The position numbers and the translations under genes were made by a program. Positions 7,789 through 15,878 of a stretch of DNA of 23,785 nucleotides are shown here, piece after piece. The notes beneath the pieces are model-generated. The model did not search any database, was not told the DNA's origin, and saw only the letters and a program-made list of their open reading frames with translations. Source of the stretch: a virus. Location of the stretch: IMG/VR virus record IMGVR_UViG_3300020468_000074, positions 1 to 23,785 of that record; one strand, written 5' to 3'. Each line of letters opens with the position of its first letter. The stretch's first letter is position 1.

Positions 7789-7796
7789 TATAAATA
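7789..7796 (+). promoter_or_regulatory. T4-like late promoter
   Basis: TATAAATA is an exact match to the T4 late promoter core and lies in a short intergenic gap 33 bases before the ATG at 7830. The following bases CTTTA are shared with the element at 15846, giving a common 12-mer TAAATATCTTTA. It would be used with the phage sliding clamp and a gp55-type sigma factor late in infection. Confidence 0.75.
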
Positions 7797-7829
7797 TCTT
7801 TAGAAAAAGATTTTTATAGGGAACGAATC

Positions 7830-8906
7830 ATGGCTCTTTGGGGTACAAATGATAATATACCGTCAGTAGGAACCGTTACATTAAATTGGACTCCAAACGC
7901 TGATGGATCACATACAGTCACAGGTAGTGCAACACCTACAGTTTTCGGAACAGTTGGTGCTGCTAAAACGGGCGATATAATCCGTTTTGGTTTGAGAGAT
8001 GGTGTAGAGACATCAAAATATTTTGGAGATGCAGTAATCACAGGTATTACAAGTGCAAGAACTTTAACTATTGGTTCTACTGCTGGACTTGTTAATGCAG
8101 CAATCGCAGATACTAGTTACTACATATCTGAACTTCCAAAATACACAGTATTGGATAGTTATTACAGTAATACACACGATACAGTTGCAACATTTAAGAA
8201 CATTAAACAAGCAGAAGCTTCTATAGCATCTGTTACTGCTGGTGTTGGTAAGACTGTAGTTGGAGTTAATGCTGATGATGGATCAGATATCTCAGTATTA
8301 GGTCTTAAGAAAGGAGATGCTTTAGTAAATAACAGCACTACAATTATTATTGGAGCAGTTGAGTCTGCTGTAAGTACTGCAAACGCAAACACTACCGTTG
8401 GATTAGCATCAGTCTTTGCTGTTGCTCCTGGTGGAATTGTTGTTGGAGATACTGTTGATGTTGATGTTGCTGGACAAGGTGTAGTCGGTGTCGCTATTAC
8501 AGAGATAACTGCTTCTTACGTTGCAATCGGTGAAACTGTAAATACTCAGATTAATGCTGGTTCTGACGTAACCTTTAGAGGTAATGTAATTAGTCTTGAA
8601 GGTACAGTTGCTGCAACTATTACTCAGAACGATCCACTTATCTTCCAGAGAAAGTCTGGTGGATATGATAGAAACGTCTATGGTATTTCAACTACTACTC
8701 AGTTAGGTACAGGTTCTGACGGTGGAATTAATGGAAAAGAATATATTACACCTGGTGCTGGATGGGTTGGTGTTACAACCTTCATTGATATGCACGGTAA
8801 CTTAAGAGTGAAGAGTGAAATACTCGTCGCTGCTGGTGGAGATGCTGGAATCACAACTGGTTCTGATAGTATCGCATACCCAACTAATAGAGGTGCTAAC
8901 GCATAA
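7830..8906 (+). CDS. Probable virion structural protein
   Basis: The 358-residue protein starts MALWGTNDN and is rich in Gly, Thr, Val and Ala with alternating beta-strand-like segments and no Cys. Its C-terminal part (VYGISTTTQL, then AGWVGVTTFIDMHGNLRVKS) resembles a module I associate with cyanophage virion structural proteins. Codons are more uniform than in neighbours, with many GGT, GTT, GCT and ACT, which suits high expression. It has its own exact TATAAATA late promoter and a 5' leader with a GGGAA ribosome site (7819-7823). The middle (about 130-270) looks like repeated beta motifs (TTVGLA, VVGVAI). Whether it is a tail, fibre or capsid decoration protein cannot be decided here. Confidence 0.8.
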   Translation: MALWGTNDNIPSVGTVTLNWTPNADGSHTVTGSATPTVFGTVGAAKTGDIIRFGLRDGVETSKYFGDAVITGITSARTLTIGSTAGLVNAAIADTSYYISELPKYTVLDSYYSNTHDTVATFKNIKQAEASIASVTAGVGKTVVGVNADDGSDISVLGLKKGDALVNNSTTIIIGAVESAVSTANANTTVGLASVFAVAPGGIVVGDTVDVDVAGQGVVGVAITEITASYVAIGETVNTQINAGSDVTFRGNVISLEGTVAATITQNDPLIFQRKSGGYDRNVYGISTTTQLGTGSDGGINGKEYITPGAGWVGVTTFIDMHGNLRVKSEILVAAGGDAGITTGSDSIAYPTNRGANA

Positions 8907-8930
8907 AACTTAATTTAATCTCAATATAAT

Positions 8931-9302
8931 ATGAAATTTGATGAATTGAATGAAAACAATTATTTGTTATTTGCTATAAAATTCTATGATAATCCTCAAG
9001 CTCTCACTAGAGATGATTTTGATGATGATTTGAAGCGAATCAAATACATAAAAAGATTACTGAAAAGGTATAAGAATACAGGTGAGCTTAAGGTTCACCT
9101 TATTTTAAATCACCTAACAGTTCTATTCAATGTGTTTGATGATGCTGCTGTAGCATTATTGTTTTACAATTTAGAAGAAGATCTTTGGCCCTATCTAAAG
9201 AGTTTTCTTGTATTTCTGAATAGAATTGCAGAGTATCCTCGCACTGCAATTAATGATATTCATGAGGATAAAGACTGTTTGAAACAACTTCAGGAACTCT
9301 AA
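8931..9302 (+). CDS. Conserved-looking helical protein of unknown function
   Basis: The 123-residue protein is acidic and helical (KFDELNENNYLLFAIKFYDN, then IKRLLKRYKNTGELKVHLIL and NHLTVLFNVFDDAAVALLFY). It resembles a hypothetical protein repeatedly found in marine T4-like phages, but I do not know a function. There is no signal peptide, and the hydrophobic residues are spread as in a soluble helical bundle rather than a membrane span. It follows the structural gene after 24 nt and ends with TAATG overlapping the next gene, so it is probably part of the late transcript. Confidence 0.75.
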   Translation: MKFDELNENNYLLFAIKFYDNPQALTRDDFDDDLKRIKYIKRLLKRYKNTGELKVHLILNHLTVLFNVFDDAAVALLFYNLEEDLWPYLKSFLVFLNRIAEYPRTAINDIHEDKDCLKQLQEL

Positions 9303-9796
9303 TGAATATTAATAGGTTCGTTTCTAATATAAAACACATAAGAGAAGCAGCACCTACTAATTCTTCAGGTACTGGTGGTTTCGGTGCTAGTGCATCATCC
9401 CCAGTTGCAGGATATGATAAATATCTATTTCCAGGTGATGCTGGTTTATTAACCAGAGATTATCAGACACCCTATGGTTTGAAATGGGGTTTGAGTGATG
9501 TTGTTCCTGTTAAACATCTAACACTTGATGATATTGATATTATGACTAATGCGTCTAAAGAGTTTTATAATAAAATGACTGCACCAAAACCACAAAAATC
9601 TAATCCTATGGAGAATGTAATGAACATTGTTCGTAGTCTTAAGGAAGAAGCACCTGTAAACAATGTGGGTGGTGGTGCTATTGCAGGAGCAGTTGGGGGA
9701 GAAGCACCTCCTGTGTTTAGTAAGAAGAAGAAACCGCCAATTCTGGCCAGAGGATTAATGCCTGGTGCTAGAAAACGATGGGCAACCAAGAATTAG
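9302..9796 (+). CDS. Putative virion-associated protein with repeated prohead-protease-like sites
   Basis: The 164-residue protein has two related segments: NIKHIREAAPTN near the N-terminus (9-20) and NIVRSLKEEAPVN at 108-120. In each, an I-R-E or L-K-E triplet precedes A/E-A-P, matching the I/L-x-E specificity of the T4 gp21 prohead protease. Each is followed by a Gly/Ser/Ala-rich stretch (GTGGFGASA; VGGGAIAGAVGG). The middle (35-95) has a conserved look (YDKYLFPGDAGLLTRDYQTP) and the C-terminus is basic (SKKKKPP and ARKRW). It may be processed during head maturation, but this is inference. The ATG overlaps the stop of the previous gene. No enzyme motif is seen. Confidence 0.7.
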   Translation: MNINRFVSNIKHIREAAPTNSSGTGGFGASASSPVAGYDKYLFPGDAGLLTRDYQTPYGLKWGLSDVVPVKHLTLDDIDIMTNASKEFYNKMTAPKPQKSNPMENVMNIVRSLKEEAPVNNVGGGAIAGAVGGEAPPVFSKKKKPPILARGLMPGARKRWATKN

Positions 9797-9800
9797 GAAG

Positions 9801-10190
9801 ATGGAAGATAATCATAAGGGTGTAAATGCTGCAATATTAGAAAGATTAGAGAAAGTTGTATCAACGTTACAAGACAATTCAGTTAAGATGGGTCAGTTAC
9901 TTGCTGTCCATAATGAAAAATTAGATAAGCAGGATAGAATAGATGCGGTATTATTTGAGAAGGTGGAATCGCTTCACAGAGAAGTCAACCGTTCAACTAC
10001 AGAGATTAAAAAGGGCTGTGAGAGAGATATTCGCAAGGTAGATACTCGTCTTCAGGTAATTGAGAAGAAAATGTGGTCAATTTTTGGTGCATTAAGTATA
10101 ATAAGTTTCCTTGTTAGTCCTGTTGGACAAAGAATTATGGGGTCGGTGTTGACTCCAGCAGTAGAATCGAGTATAATACAAAAAAATTAA
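9801..10190 (+). CDS. Coiled-coil protein with C-terminal membrane helix (XhlA-like architecture)
   Basis: The 129-residue protein has a long charged helix (residues 10-90, with repeated LEKV, LDKQDRID and VDTRLQVIEKK heptad-like spacing), then a hydrophobic stretch MWSIFGALSIISFLVSPVGQ and a short tail. A coiled coil followed by K-K-M-W and one membrane helix is the layout of XhlA/holin-associated proteins and of some other phage small membrane proteins. The ATG at 9801 is preceded by AGGAAG, though very close; an in-frame GTG at 9765 inside the previous gene would add 12 residues and is less likely. A lysis role is possible but not shown. Confidence 0.7.
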   Translation: MEDNHKGVNAAILERLEKVVSTLQDNSVKMGQLLAVHNEKLDKQDRIDAVLFEKVESLHREVNRSTTEIKKGCERDIRKVDTRLQVIEKKMWSIFGALSIISFLVSPVGQRIMGSVLTPAVESSIIQKN

Positions 10191-10199
10191 CGACTCATA

Positions 10200-10673
10200 A
10201 TGAGTGAAGTTCACTTCAAGAAGCATCGTGTGTTCAGAGAAACAGAGGATGTTATTTTTTATGATATATCAGTCGAGGAATCGAATGCATCTGACCTTGT
10301 AGTGCATACTGGTGCTGCTACATCACCTCCTAATGATGTAGTGGGTGCAAAACAGTTCTATATTCACAAATATCAGGACGATTACAACAGAGTTGTACAA
10401 GGTGAGAGGCAGTTTGAGTTAGTAAACTTTGACTGGAAGTATCCATACCATATAGTGCATCTAAATCGTGCTAGTGGTGCCCTAATGATACCTAAACTGA
10501 CGTATCATAGGTCAGTATCAGGTGATGGAGGGTCTATTGTCATCAATCAATCTCAAAGGTATGATGGATTCAGTAGTGAATCTGAGTTTATACCTGTATC
10601 TTGTGCAGCCGTACCTAAATTGTACAAGGTATTGATGCATGAGAAACCTGTGGTGCATACCCTAGGAGAATAA
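10200..10673 (+). CDS. Cupin-like (RmlC-type) protein of unknown function
   Basis: The 157-residue protein is rich in beta strands. The segment HLNRASGALMIPKLTYHRSV, about 35 residues after KYQDDYNRV, fits the second cupin motif (G-x-x-x-x-P-x-x-x-x-H), and QRYDGFSSESEFIPVS resembles a tail seen in cyanophage homologues I recall. A second clear metal ligand set (HxH...E) is not obvious, so enzyme activity is doubtful. It lies directly upstream of the primase gene with a one-base overlap (TAATG). The gene is clearly coding; the fold assignment is tentative. Confidence 0.7.
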   Translation: MSEVHFKKHRVFRETEDVIFYDISVEESNASDLVVHTGAATSPPNDVVGAKQFYIHKYQDDYNRVVQGERQFELVNFDWKYPYHIVHLNRASGALMIPKLTYHRSVSGDGGSIVINQSQRYDGFSSESEFIPVSCAAVPKLYKVLMHEKPVVHTLGE

Positions 10674-11644
10674 TGGACATAATTGATTCCAAGTTTATTG
10701 GATTAGTGTCTTCACGACTTCAAAAGTTTAAGAGAGTGAAGGCAGACTTATATAATTTCCGTTGTCCTCTCTGTGGAGACTCTCAAAAGCATAAAAATAA
10801 GGCAAGAGGATATCTCTATCAGGTAAAAACTAATACCAATTACAAATGCCACAATTGTGGTGCTAGTTTATCCTTTAATAATTTCTTAAAGCAGTTAGAC
10901 CCTACACTCCATAAGCAATATACTATGGAGAAGTTTAAGGAAGGTTATACTGGTAAAAATTTTGTTGTAGAAGAACCAAAATTAGAATTTAAAAAACCTA
11001 TTTTCAAGAAACAGTTAGATCTTCCTAAAGCATCTGAGGTTCCTATTGCTAAGGAATATCTTGAAAAAAGAATGCTAGATCCTACAAAGTTTTATTTCGC
11101 AAAGAAGTTTAGAACTTGGGTAAATAGTAAAAAAAGAACGTTCGATTCTGTCCAAAAAGATGAGAGTCGAATTATTATTCCCATGTATGATACAGAACGT
11201 AATCTCATTGGGTTTCAAGGAAGGGCCCTAGGCCCTAACTTTGTTAAATATATCACTGTGATGCTTAATGATGATGCACCAAAAGTGTTCGGATTGGAAC
11301 AAATCGACAAAACAAAAACAGTCTATGTTACAGAAGGCCCCTTCGACTCAACATTCATTAGAAATAGCATTGCAATGTGCGGTGCAGACGGTGATGTTCG
11401 GGGGTGGGGTATTAGCAGTCCTGTATGGGTGTATGATAATGAGCCGCGGAGTAATGAGATTCTTAGACGAATCGAATCTACCATCGACAGAGGTGAGTCT
11501 GTTGTTATCTGGCCACAAAAGATAAAAGAGAAAGACATAAATGATATGGTTCTTTCAAAATATGATATAATGTCTATATTGGAATCGAATACATATTCGG
11601 GATTAGAAGCAAAAGTTAAATTTAACAACTGGAAAAAGGTATGA
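10673..11644 (+). CDS. 61: DNA primase, T4 gp61-like
   Basis: This primase would make RNA primers for lagging-strand synthesis together with a gp41-type helicase. The 323-residue protein has an N-terminal zinc ribbon, CPLC (31-34) and CHNC (59-62), a central region with IIIPMYDTERNLIGFQGRAL, and a Toprim domain: VYVTEGPFDSTF (E221, D225), the D-N-E triplet at 255-257 and KDINDM (D288). Size and order match T4 gp61. The Toprim D-x-D is D-N-E here. The ATG overlaps the previous stop, and its end overlaps nrdA by ATGA at 11641-11644, linking replication and dNTP synthesis genes. Confidence 0.88.
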   Translation: MDIIDSKFIGLVSSRLQKFKRVKADLYNFRCPLCGDSQKHKNKARGYLYQVKTNTNYKCHNCGASLSFNNFLKQLDPTLHKQYTMEKFKEGYTGKNFVVEEPKLEFKKPIFKKQLDLPKASEVPIAKEYLEKRMLDPTKFYFAKKFRTWVNSKKRTFDSVQKDESRIIIPMYDTERNLIGFQGRALGPNFVKYITVMLNDDAPKVFGLEQIDKTKTVYVTEGPFDSTFIRNSIAMCGADGDVRGWGISSPVWVYDNEPRSNEILRRIESTIDRGESVVIWPQKIKEKDINDMVLSKYDIMSILESNTYSGLEAKVKFNNWKKV

Positions 11645-13962
11645 GCAACGTTATCAACGTTAAGAAACGCAATGGAAGAGGCATGGAACCTCTTCAACTT
11701 GAAAAAATGCATAAGATGGTTGATATGGCCACTGAAGGACTTGCAGGTGTATCTGCTAGTCAAGTAGAAATACAATCAGGAATTCAGTTTTATGATGGTA
11801 TTACTACTGCAGAAATACAAGAGATTCTAGTTAAGTCTGCGAGTGATTTAATTTCTTTAGATACACCAAACTATCAATACGTTGCTGCTAGATTGCTTCT
11901 CTTTGGACTTAGGAAGAGTTTGTATGGTCGTTACCATGAACATCCACTTGTTAAGGATCATGTAATTAGATGTATAGATGCAGGAGTATATGACAAAGAG
12001 TTACTGGATTTGTATTCTGATGATGAGTATGTTAAACTCCAGTCATTCATAGACCACGATAGAGATTATCTCTTCACCTATGCAGGTCTTCGTCAGGTAG
12101 CAGATAAATATCTAGTACAAGACAGAAGCACAGGAGCAGTATATGAGACTCCACAGTTCATGTATTTGCTTATAGCAGCATCTATATTTTCAAAATATCC
12201 ACAGGAAACAAGATTAGATTATGTCCGAAACTACTACAACGCAATCTCCAAGCACCGAATCAACATCCCCACCCCAATCATGGCAGGTGTCCGAACACCC
12301 ATTCGTCAATTTGCATCTTGTGTTTTGGTTGATATTGATGACACCCTCGATAGTATCTTTAGCAGTGATATGGCTATTGGCAAATATGTCGCACAGAGGG
12401 CTGGTATCGGTATTAACGCAGGTAGGATCAGGGGGATCAACAGTAAGATCAGGGGTGGAGAAGTTCAGCACACAGGTGTTGTCCCCTTCCTTAAAAAGTT
12501 CGAAAGTACTGTTAGATGCTGTACTCAAAACGGTATCAGAGGAGGGTCGGCCACTGTCCACTTTCCTATCTGGCATAAGGAAATCCAAGACATCCTCGTC
12601 CTCAAAAACAACAAAGGAACAGAAGACAACAGAGTCAGGAAACTCGACTACAGTATCCAGTTAAGTGAATTATTTTATCAAAGGTTTATCGACAATAAAG
12701 AAATCTCGCTTTTTTCCCCTCATGATTGTCCTAACTTGTATGAGAGTTTTGGCACCTCTGAGTTTGATGAGTTATATTGCAGTTACGAATTGGATGAATC
12801 CATCTCCAGAATCACAGTCGGAGCTCAAGAATTAATACTTGACCTCTTGAAAGAAAGAGCAGAAACTGGTAGAATATACATAATGAATATTGACCATTGC
12901 AATTCTCACTCATCATTTCTTGATAAAGTAGAGATGAGTAACTTGTGTCAAGAGATTACATTACCAACTAAACCTATACAACACATTGACGATGAATCTG
13001 GGGAAATTGCTCTCTGTATCCTTTCTGCTATTAATATTGGCAAAATTAGGGATCTTTCGGATCTTGAAGGCCTCTGCGATCTTACTGTTAGGAGTCTTGA
13101 TGAACTTATTGATTTTCAACGATACCCCGTCAGAGCAGCAGAAATCGCAACTAAAGCACGTAGATCACTCGGTGTTGGTTACATCGGTCTAGCACACTAT
13201 CTTGCTAAGAATGGTTTCGCATATGGAGATGAAGGTGCATGGCAGTTAGTACATGACCTTTCAGAAGCATTCCAATATAACTTAATTAAGGCAACTGTAC
13301 AGGTTGCAAAAGAAAAAGGTGCATGTGAATATTCTGATAGGACTAAATATTCTCACGGTATATTACCCATCGACACATATAAAACGGACGTTGATGAAAT
13401 TGTTCCTAATGATTTAAAGTATGATTGGGAAACATTAAGAAACGACGTAAAACAATATGGAGTACGAAATAGTACGTTATCTGCACAGATGCCCTCGGAG
13501 TCTTCTTCAGTCGTCTGTAATGCTACGAATGGTATTGAACCACCCAGAGACTATCTCTCGGTCAAGAAGTCTAAGAAAGGCCCTCTTAAACAGATTGTTC
13601 CTTCTTACAACACCCTTAAGAATAACTATACGCTTCTTTGGGAGATGCCTAGCAATGTTGGATATATTAATATTGTTGCTGTTATGCAGAAATTCTTCGA
13701 TCAAGCGATTAGCGGAAACTGGAGTTATAACCCGCAACAATATGAGGGTGCTGAGGTTCCTACTTCAGTGATGGCACAAGATCTTTTGACTACATATAAG
13801 TACGGTTGGAAAACATCTTATTATCAGAACACATATGATAATAAGTCGGATGATGTGGAAAGCACAACATCAGTTGAATCTAATGATGGGGATAAGTTAA
13901 AATGTCTAGTCGATGACATTATGAGTTCAGAAGAAGAGGTCTGCGAGAGCTGTGCAATTTAA
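11641..13962 (+). CDS. nrdA: Ribonucleotide reductase class Ia, large subunit
   Basis: NrdA reduces ribonucleoside diphosphates to deoxy forms. The 773-residue protein has an N-terminal ATP-cone (about 5-85), the redox cysteines C227 (FASCVL) and C459 (ALCILSAINIG), the active-site triad N434-x-C436-x-E438 (SNLCQE), the PSESSS loop, the tyrosine pair in TSYYQNTY, and the C-terminal CESCAI pair that accepts electrons from thioredoxin or glutaredoxin. All essential residues are present. Bases about 12230-12720 use many C-ending codons (ATC, AAC, GAC, CTC, GTC), unlike the T/A-ending codons before and after, hinting at a mosaic origin. nrdB follows in the same transcript. Confidence 0.97.
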   Translation: MSNVINVKKRNGRGMEPLQLEKMHKMVDMATEGLAGVSASQVEIQSGIQFYDGITTAEIQEILVKSASDLISLDTPNYQYVAARLLLFGLRKSLYGRYHEHPLVKDHVIRCIDAGVYDKELLDLYSDDEYVKLQSFIDHDRDYLFTYAGLRQVADKYLVQDRSTGAVYETPQFMYLLIAASIFSKYPQETRLDYVRNYYNAISKHRINIPTPIMAGVRTPIRQFASCVLVDIDDTLDSIFSSDMAIGKYVAQRAGIGINAGRIRGINSKIRGGEVQHTGVVPFLKKFESTVRCCTQNGIRGGSATVHFPIWHKEIQDILVLKNNKGTEDNRVRKLDYSIQLSELFYQRFIDNKEISLFSPHDCPNLYESFGTSEFDELYCSYELDESISRITVGAQELILDLLKERAETGRIYIMNIDHCNSHSSFLDKVEMSNLCQEITLPTKPIQHIDDESGEIALCILSAINIGKIRDLSDLEGLCDLTVRSLDELIDFQRYPVRAAEIATKARRSLGVGYIGLAHYLAKNGFAYGDEGAWQLVHDLSEAFQYNLIKATVQVAKEKGACEYSDRTKYSHGILPIDTYKTDVDEIVPNDLKYDWETLRNDVKQYGVRNSTLSAQMPSESSSVVCNATNGIEPPRDYLSVKKSKKGPLKQIVPSYNTLKNNYTLLWEMPSNVGYINIVAVMQKFFDQAISGNWSYNPQQYEGAEVPTSVMAQDLLTTYKYGWKTSYYQNTYDNKSDDVESTTSVESNDGDKLKCLVDDIMSSEEEVCESCAI

Positions 13963-13996
13963 AACAAATTCTACGAGGAAAAAAGTGGTTGATTCA

Positions 13997-15127
13997 ATGA
14001 CTGTATTTAATACAGAACAAGTTGATACTAAAAAACAACCTATGTTTTTTGGTGCACCTTTAGGTGTTCAGAGATACGATTCTTATAAGTATCCTGCATT
14101 TGAGAACTTAACTAAGTCTCAGTTAGGATATTTCTGGAGACCAGAAGAAGTTTCCTTACAGAAAGATAGAGGAGATTATCAGCAATTAGATAAGCAACAA
14201 AAACATATCTTCACATCTAACTTAAAGTATCAAACAATGTTGGATAGTGTTCAAGGTCGTGCACCTGGTATGGCTTTTGCACCATATTGTTCTCTACCTG
14301 AGTTAGAAGGTGCTATGAATGTATGGCAGATGATGGAGATGATTCATTCTCGTTCATATACTTACATAGTTAAGAATGTATATTCAGATGCTTCTGAGGT
14401 ATTTGATACTATTCTTACTGACGAAAGAATCTTAGAACGTGCTGCAAGTGTAACTAAAGCATATGATGAATTTGTAAACCATGCACATCAATGGGATCAA
14501 AGTAATCATTGGAGAGAAGATTGGAAAGAAGGATATAATTCTTCCTTTGAAAGAAAACAATTAAAAACATACTTATACAGGGCAGTCGCAAATGTTAACA
14601 TACTGGAAGGTATTAGGTTTTATGTTAGTTTCGCTTGTAGTTTTGCCTTTGGTGAACTTAAACTTATGGAAGGGTCAGCTAAGATTATATCCCTCATTGC
14701 AAGAGATGAGAACCAACACCTCGCCATCACCCAAAACATTTTAAATAATTGGAAGAAAGGTGATGATCCAGAAATGGTTGATATTGTTAAAGAACAAGAA
14801 CCTTGGTTGATACAAGCATTTAAAAATACTGTTGATGAAGAAAAGAGATGGGCTGAATATCTATTTAAAGATGGTAGTATGATTGGATTGAATGATAAAC
14901 TCCTTCAACAGTATGTTGAGTGGGTTGCTAATAAGAGGATGAGATCAATAGGTCTTAAACCTGTTTATGATGTACCAATCAGAAACAATCCATTACCATG
15001 GACAGAGCATTGGATATCCTCAAAAGGACTCCAAGTTGCACCACAAGAAACAGAAGTCGAATCTTACATTGTTGGAGGTATTAAACAAGATGTTAAAAAA
15101 GACACATTCTCAGGTTTTAAACTCTAG
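13997..15127 (+). CDS. nrdB: Ribonucleotide reductase class Ia, small subunit
   Basis: NrdB carries the diiron-tyrosyl radical cofactor used by NrdA. The 376-residue product has the metal-ligand helices with EGAMNVWQMMEMIHSRSYTYI (Glu, Glu-x-x-His and the radical Tyr), EGIRFYVSF, and EGSAKIISLIARDENQHL (Glu and His ligands). The start is uncertain: ATG at 13997 gives MTVFNTEQVD, the usual kind of start in cyanophage NrdB, but GTG at 13985 has a better spaced GAGGAA site (13974-13979) and would add four residues. A GTG at 13952 overlapping the nrdA end is less likely. The C-terminal tail (TFSGFKL) is the type that docks into NrdA. Confidence 0.96.
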   Translation: MTVFNTEQVDTKKQPMFFGAPLGVQRYDSYKYPAFENLTKSQLGYFWRPEEVSLQKDRGDYQQLDKQQKHIFTSNLKYQTMLDSVQGRAPGMAFAPYCSLPELEGAMNVWQMMEMIHSRSYTYIVKNVYSDASEVFDTILTDERILERAASVTKAYDEFVNHAHQWDQSNHWREDWKEGYNSSFERKQLKTYLYRAVANVNILEGIRFYVSFACSFAFGELKLMEGSAKIISLIARDENQHLAITQNILNNWKKGDDPEMVDIVKEQEPWLIQAFKNTVDEEKRWAEYLFKDGSMIGLNDKLLQQYVEWVANKRMRSIGLKPVYDVPIRNNPLPWTEHWISSKGLQVAPQETEVESYIVGGIKQDVKKDTFSGFKL

Positions 15128-15290
15128 TAAAACATATCATGTATATCTACATGAAAAATGTTTATTTAAAAATTTAAATCAAGAAGAGTTTGATGTTATT
15201 TGGGGAAGGTTATATCATTCCTATTGGGATGGCCTTTCATATTCAGAAATTGATATAGATGAAGCAACACTTATAGATTCATCCTATTAA
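15090..15290 (+). CDS. Small conserved-looking protein following nrdB
   Basis: The 66-residue protein contains KTYHVYLHEKCLFKNLNQEE then FDVIWGRLYHSYWDGLSY, which resembles a small hypothetical protein often found after nrdB in T4-like cyanophages. There is no start codon just before KTYHVYL; the ATG at 15090 is in frame, has GGAGG (15074-15078) 11 bases upstream, and overlaps the nrdB end by 38 bases, so it is chosen. It has no membrane helix. Its link to nucleotide metabolism is only by position. Confidence 0.7.
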   Translation: MLKKTHSQVLNSSKTYHVYLHEKCLFKNLNQEEFDVIWGRLYHSYWDGLSYSEIDIDEATLIDSSY

Positions 15291-15291
15291 A

Positions 15292-15456
15292 ATGAACAAG
15301 ACATTAGAAAAAATATTAGAACCTATCGTCCTCATTGGGATGACGGGTTTTCTATTGGTGATGTTTGGAATCTTTACTGTAGAGCATTTCTTAGTCAGAC
15401 CTCCTATGAGATTGTTAGGACTGGGTGAGTATAAGAAAAGGAGAAGAAGAAAATGA
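15292..15456 (+). CDS. Small single-span membrane protein
   Basis: This 54-residue gene begins one base after the previous stop. The protein has a short N-terminal helix, one membrane span (IVLIGMTGFLLVMFGIFTV), the segment EHFLVRPPMRLLGLG and a very basic end (KKRRRRK), suggesting the C-terminus stays in the cytoplasm. The stop overlaps the ATG of the next gene (ATGA at 15453-15456), which supports translation. No function is recognised. Confidence 0.65.
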   Translation: MNKTLEKILEPIVLIGMTGFLLVMFGIFTVEHFLVRPPMRLLGLGEYKKRRRRK

Positions 15457-15830
15457 AAATAGAATTTGAAAAACAATTTGGTAAGGGTACAGACCCTTGG
15501 TATGCAAAGGCAGAGAGATGGGTTAAGAAAAAATTTAAGAATCCATTTATCCAACACTTAGCATTAGGTTTCATTACTTGGTTAAAAGAAGTATGGATTG
15601 AAGGTAAAATCAAAATGGAAATGAACAGTGTAGATGAACAAATCAAAGAGATTCATAAAGAGTGGGATGAACAAACAAAACCTAAAGTAAGAATTATTGA
15701 AACAGAATCAGAGGTAGAAGGTTTGAAAGACATGAGTATTCAAGCATACCAAGAAGCAGCAAAAGCAGATGCATGGTTGTTCGGTGATTACGATGCATAT
15801 GAAGTATTTGAAGATAAAGAGGATTCTTAA
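15453..15830 (+). CDS. Unknown 125-residue soluble protein
   Basis: The product starts MKIEFEKQFGKGTDPWYAKA and has helical segments (HLALGFITWLKEVWIEGKIK) and an acidic C-terminus rich in Glu and Asp (DAYEVFEDKEDS). A mildly hydrophobic stretch at about 33-47 is probably amphipathic rather than membrane spanning. The preceding AGGAGAAG (15440s) serves as ribosome site, and ATGA overlap couples it to the small membrane protein. The stop codon lies in the loop of a rho-independent terminator, so this is the last gene of the primase-nrdAB transcription unit. Confidence 0.75.
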   Translation: MKIEFEKQFGKGTDPWYAKAERWVKKKFKNPFIQHLALGFITWLKEVWIEGKIKMEMNSVDEQIKEIHKEWDEQTKPKVRIIETESEVEGLKDMSIQAYQEAAKADAWLFGDYDAYEVFEDKEDS

Positions 15831-15842
15831 TCCTCTTTTTTT
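15816..15842 (+). terminator. Rho-independent terminator
   Basis: AGAGGATT (15818-15825) pairs perfectly with AATCCTCT (15829-15836) across a three-base loop CTT, and A-T pairs extend the stem by two more. A run of seven T follows directly (15836-15842). The stop codon TAA of the upstream gene is inside the hairpin. It separates the primase-nrdAB unit from the following late promoter. Confidence 0.9.
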
Positions 15843-15845
15843 GTG

Positions 15846-15853
15846 TCTAAATA
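15846..15853 (+). promoter_or_regulatory. T4-like late promoter
   Basis: TCTAAATA differs from the T4 consensus TATAAATA in one position, lies just after a terminator and 25 bases before the ATG at 15879, and shares the 12-mer TAAATATCTTTA (15848-15859) with the exact late promoter at 7789. Position and shared flank make it convincing. Confidence 0.7.
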
Positions 15854-15878
15854 TCTTTATAATAATTTTGTATTAGTT

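Noticed and set aside
9765-9800. GTG start at 9765 for the coiled-coil protein
   Set aside because: It overlaps the previous gene's end and adds an unlikely 12 residues; AGGAAG precedes ATG at 9801.
11323-11775. 150-codon minus-strand frame across the primase-nrdA junction
   Set aside because: It is antisense to two conserved enzymes, and its product shows no motif or plausible start context.
12420-12465. Short GGATCAGG-type direct repeats in nrdA
   Set aside because: They encode the conserved GRIRGINSKIRGG loop of ribonucleotide reductase, so protein conservation explains them.
12214-12664. Long open frames on both strands inside nrdA
   Set aside because: They overlap essential NrdA residues and have Ser/Thr/Pro-rich translations without family features; they are by-products of the C-rich codon island.
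15843-15878. GTG start at 15843 for the acidic protein
   Set aside because: The codon lies on the terminator T-tract and upstream of the late promoter core; ATG at 15879 is consistent with the promoter.
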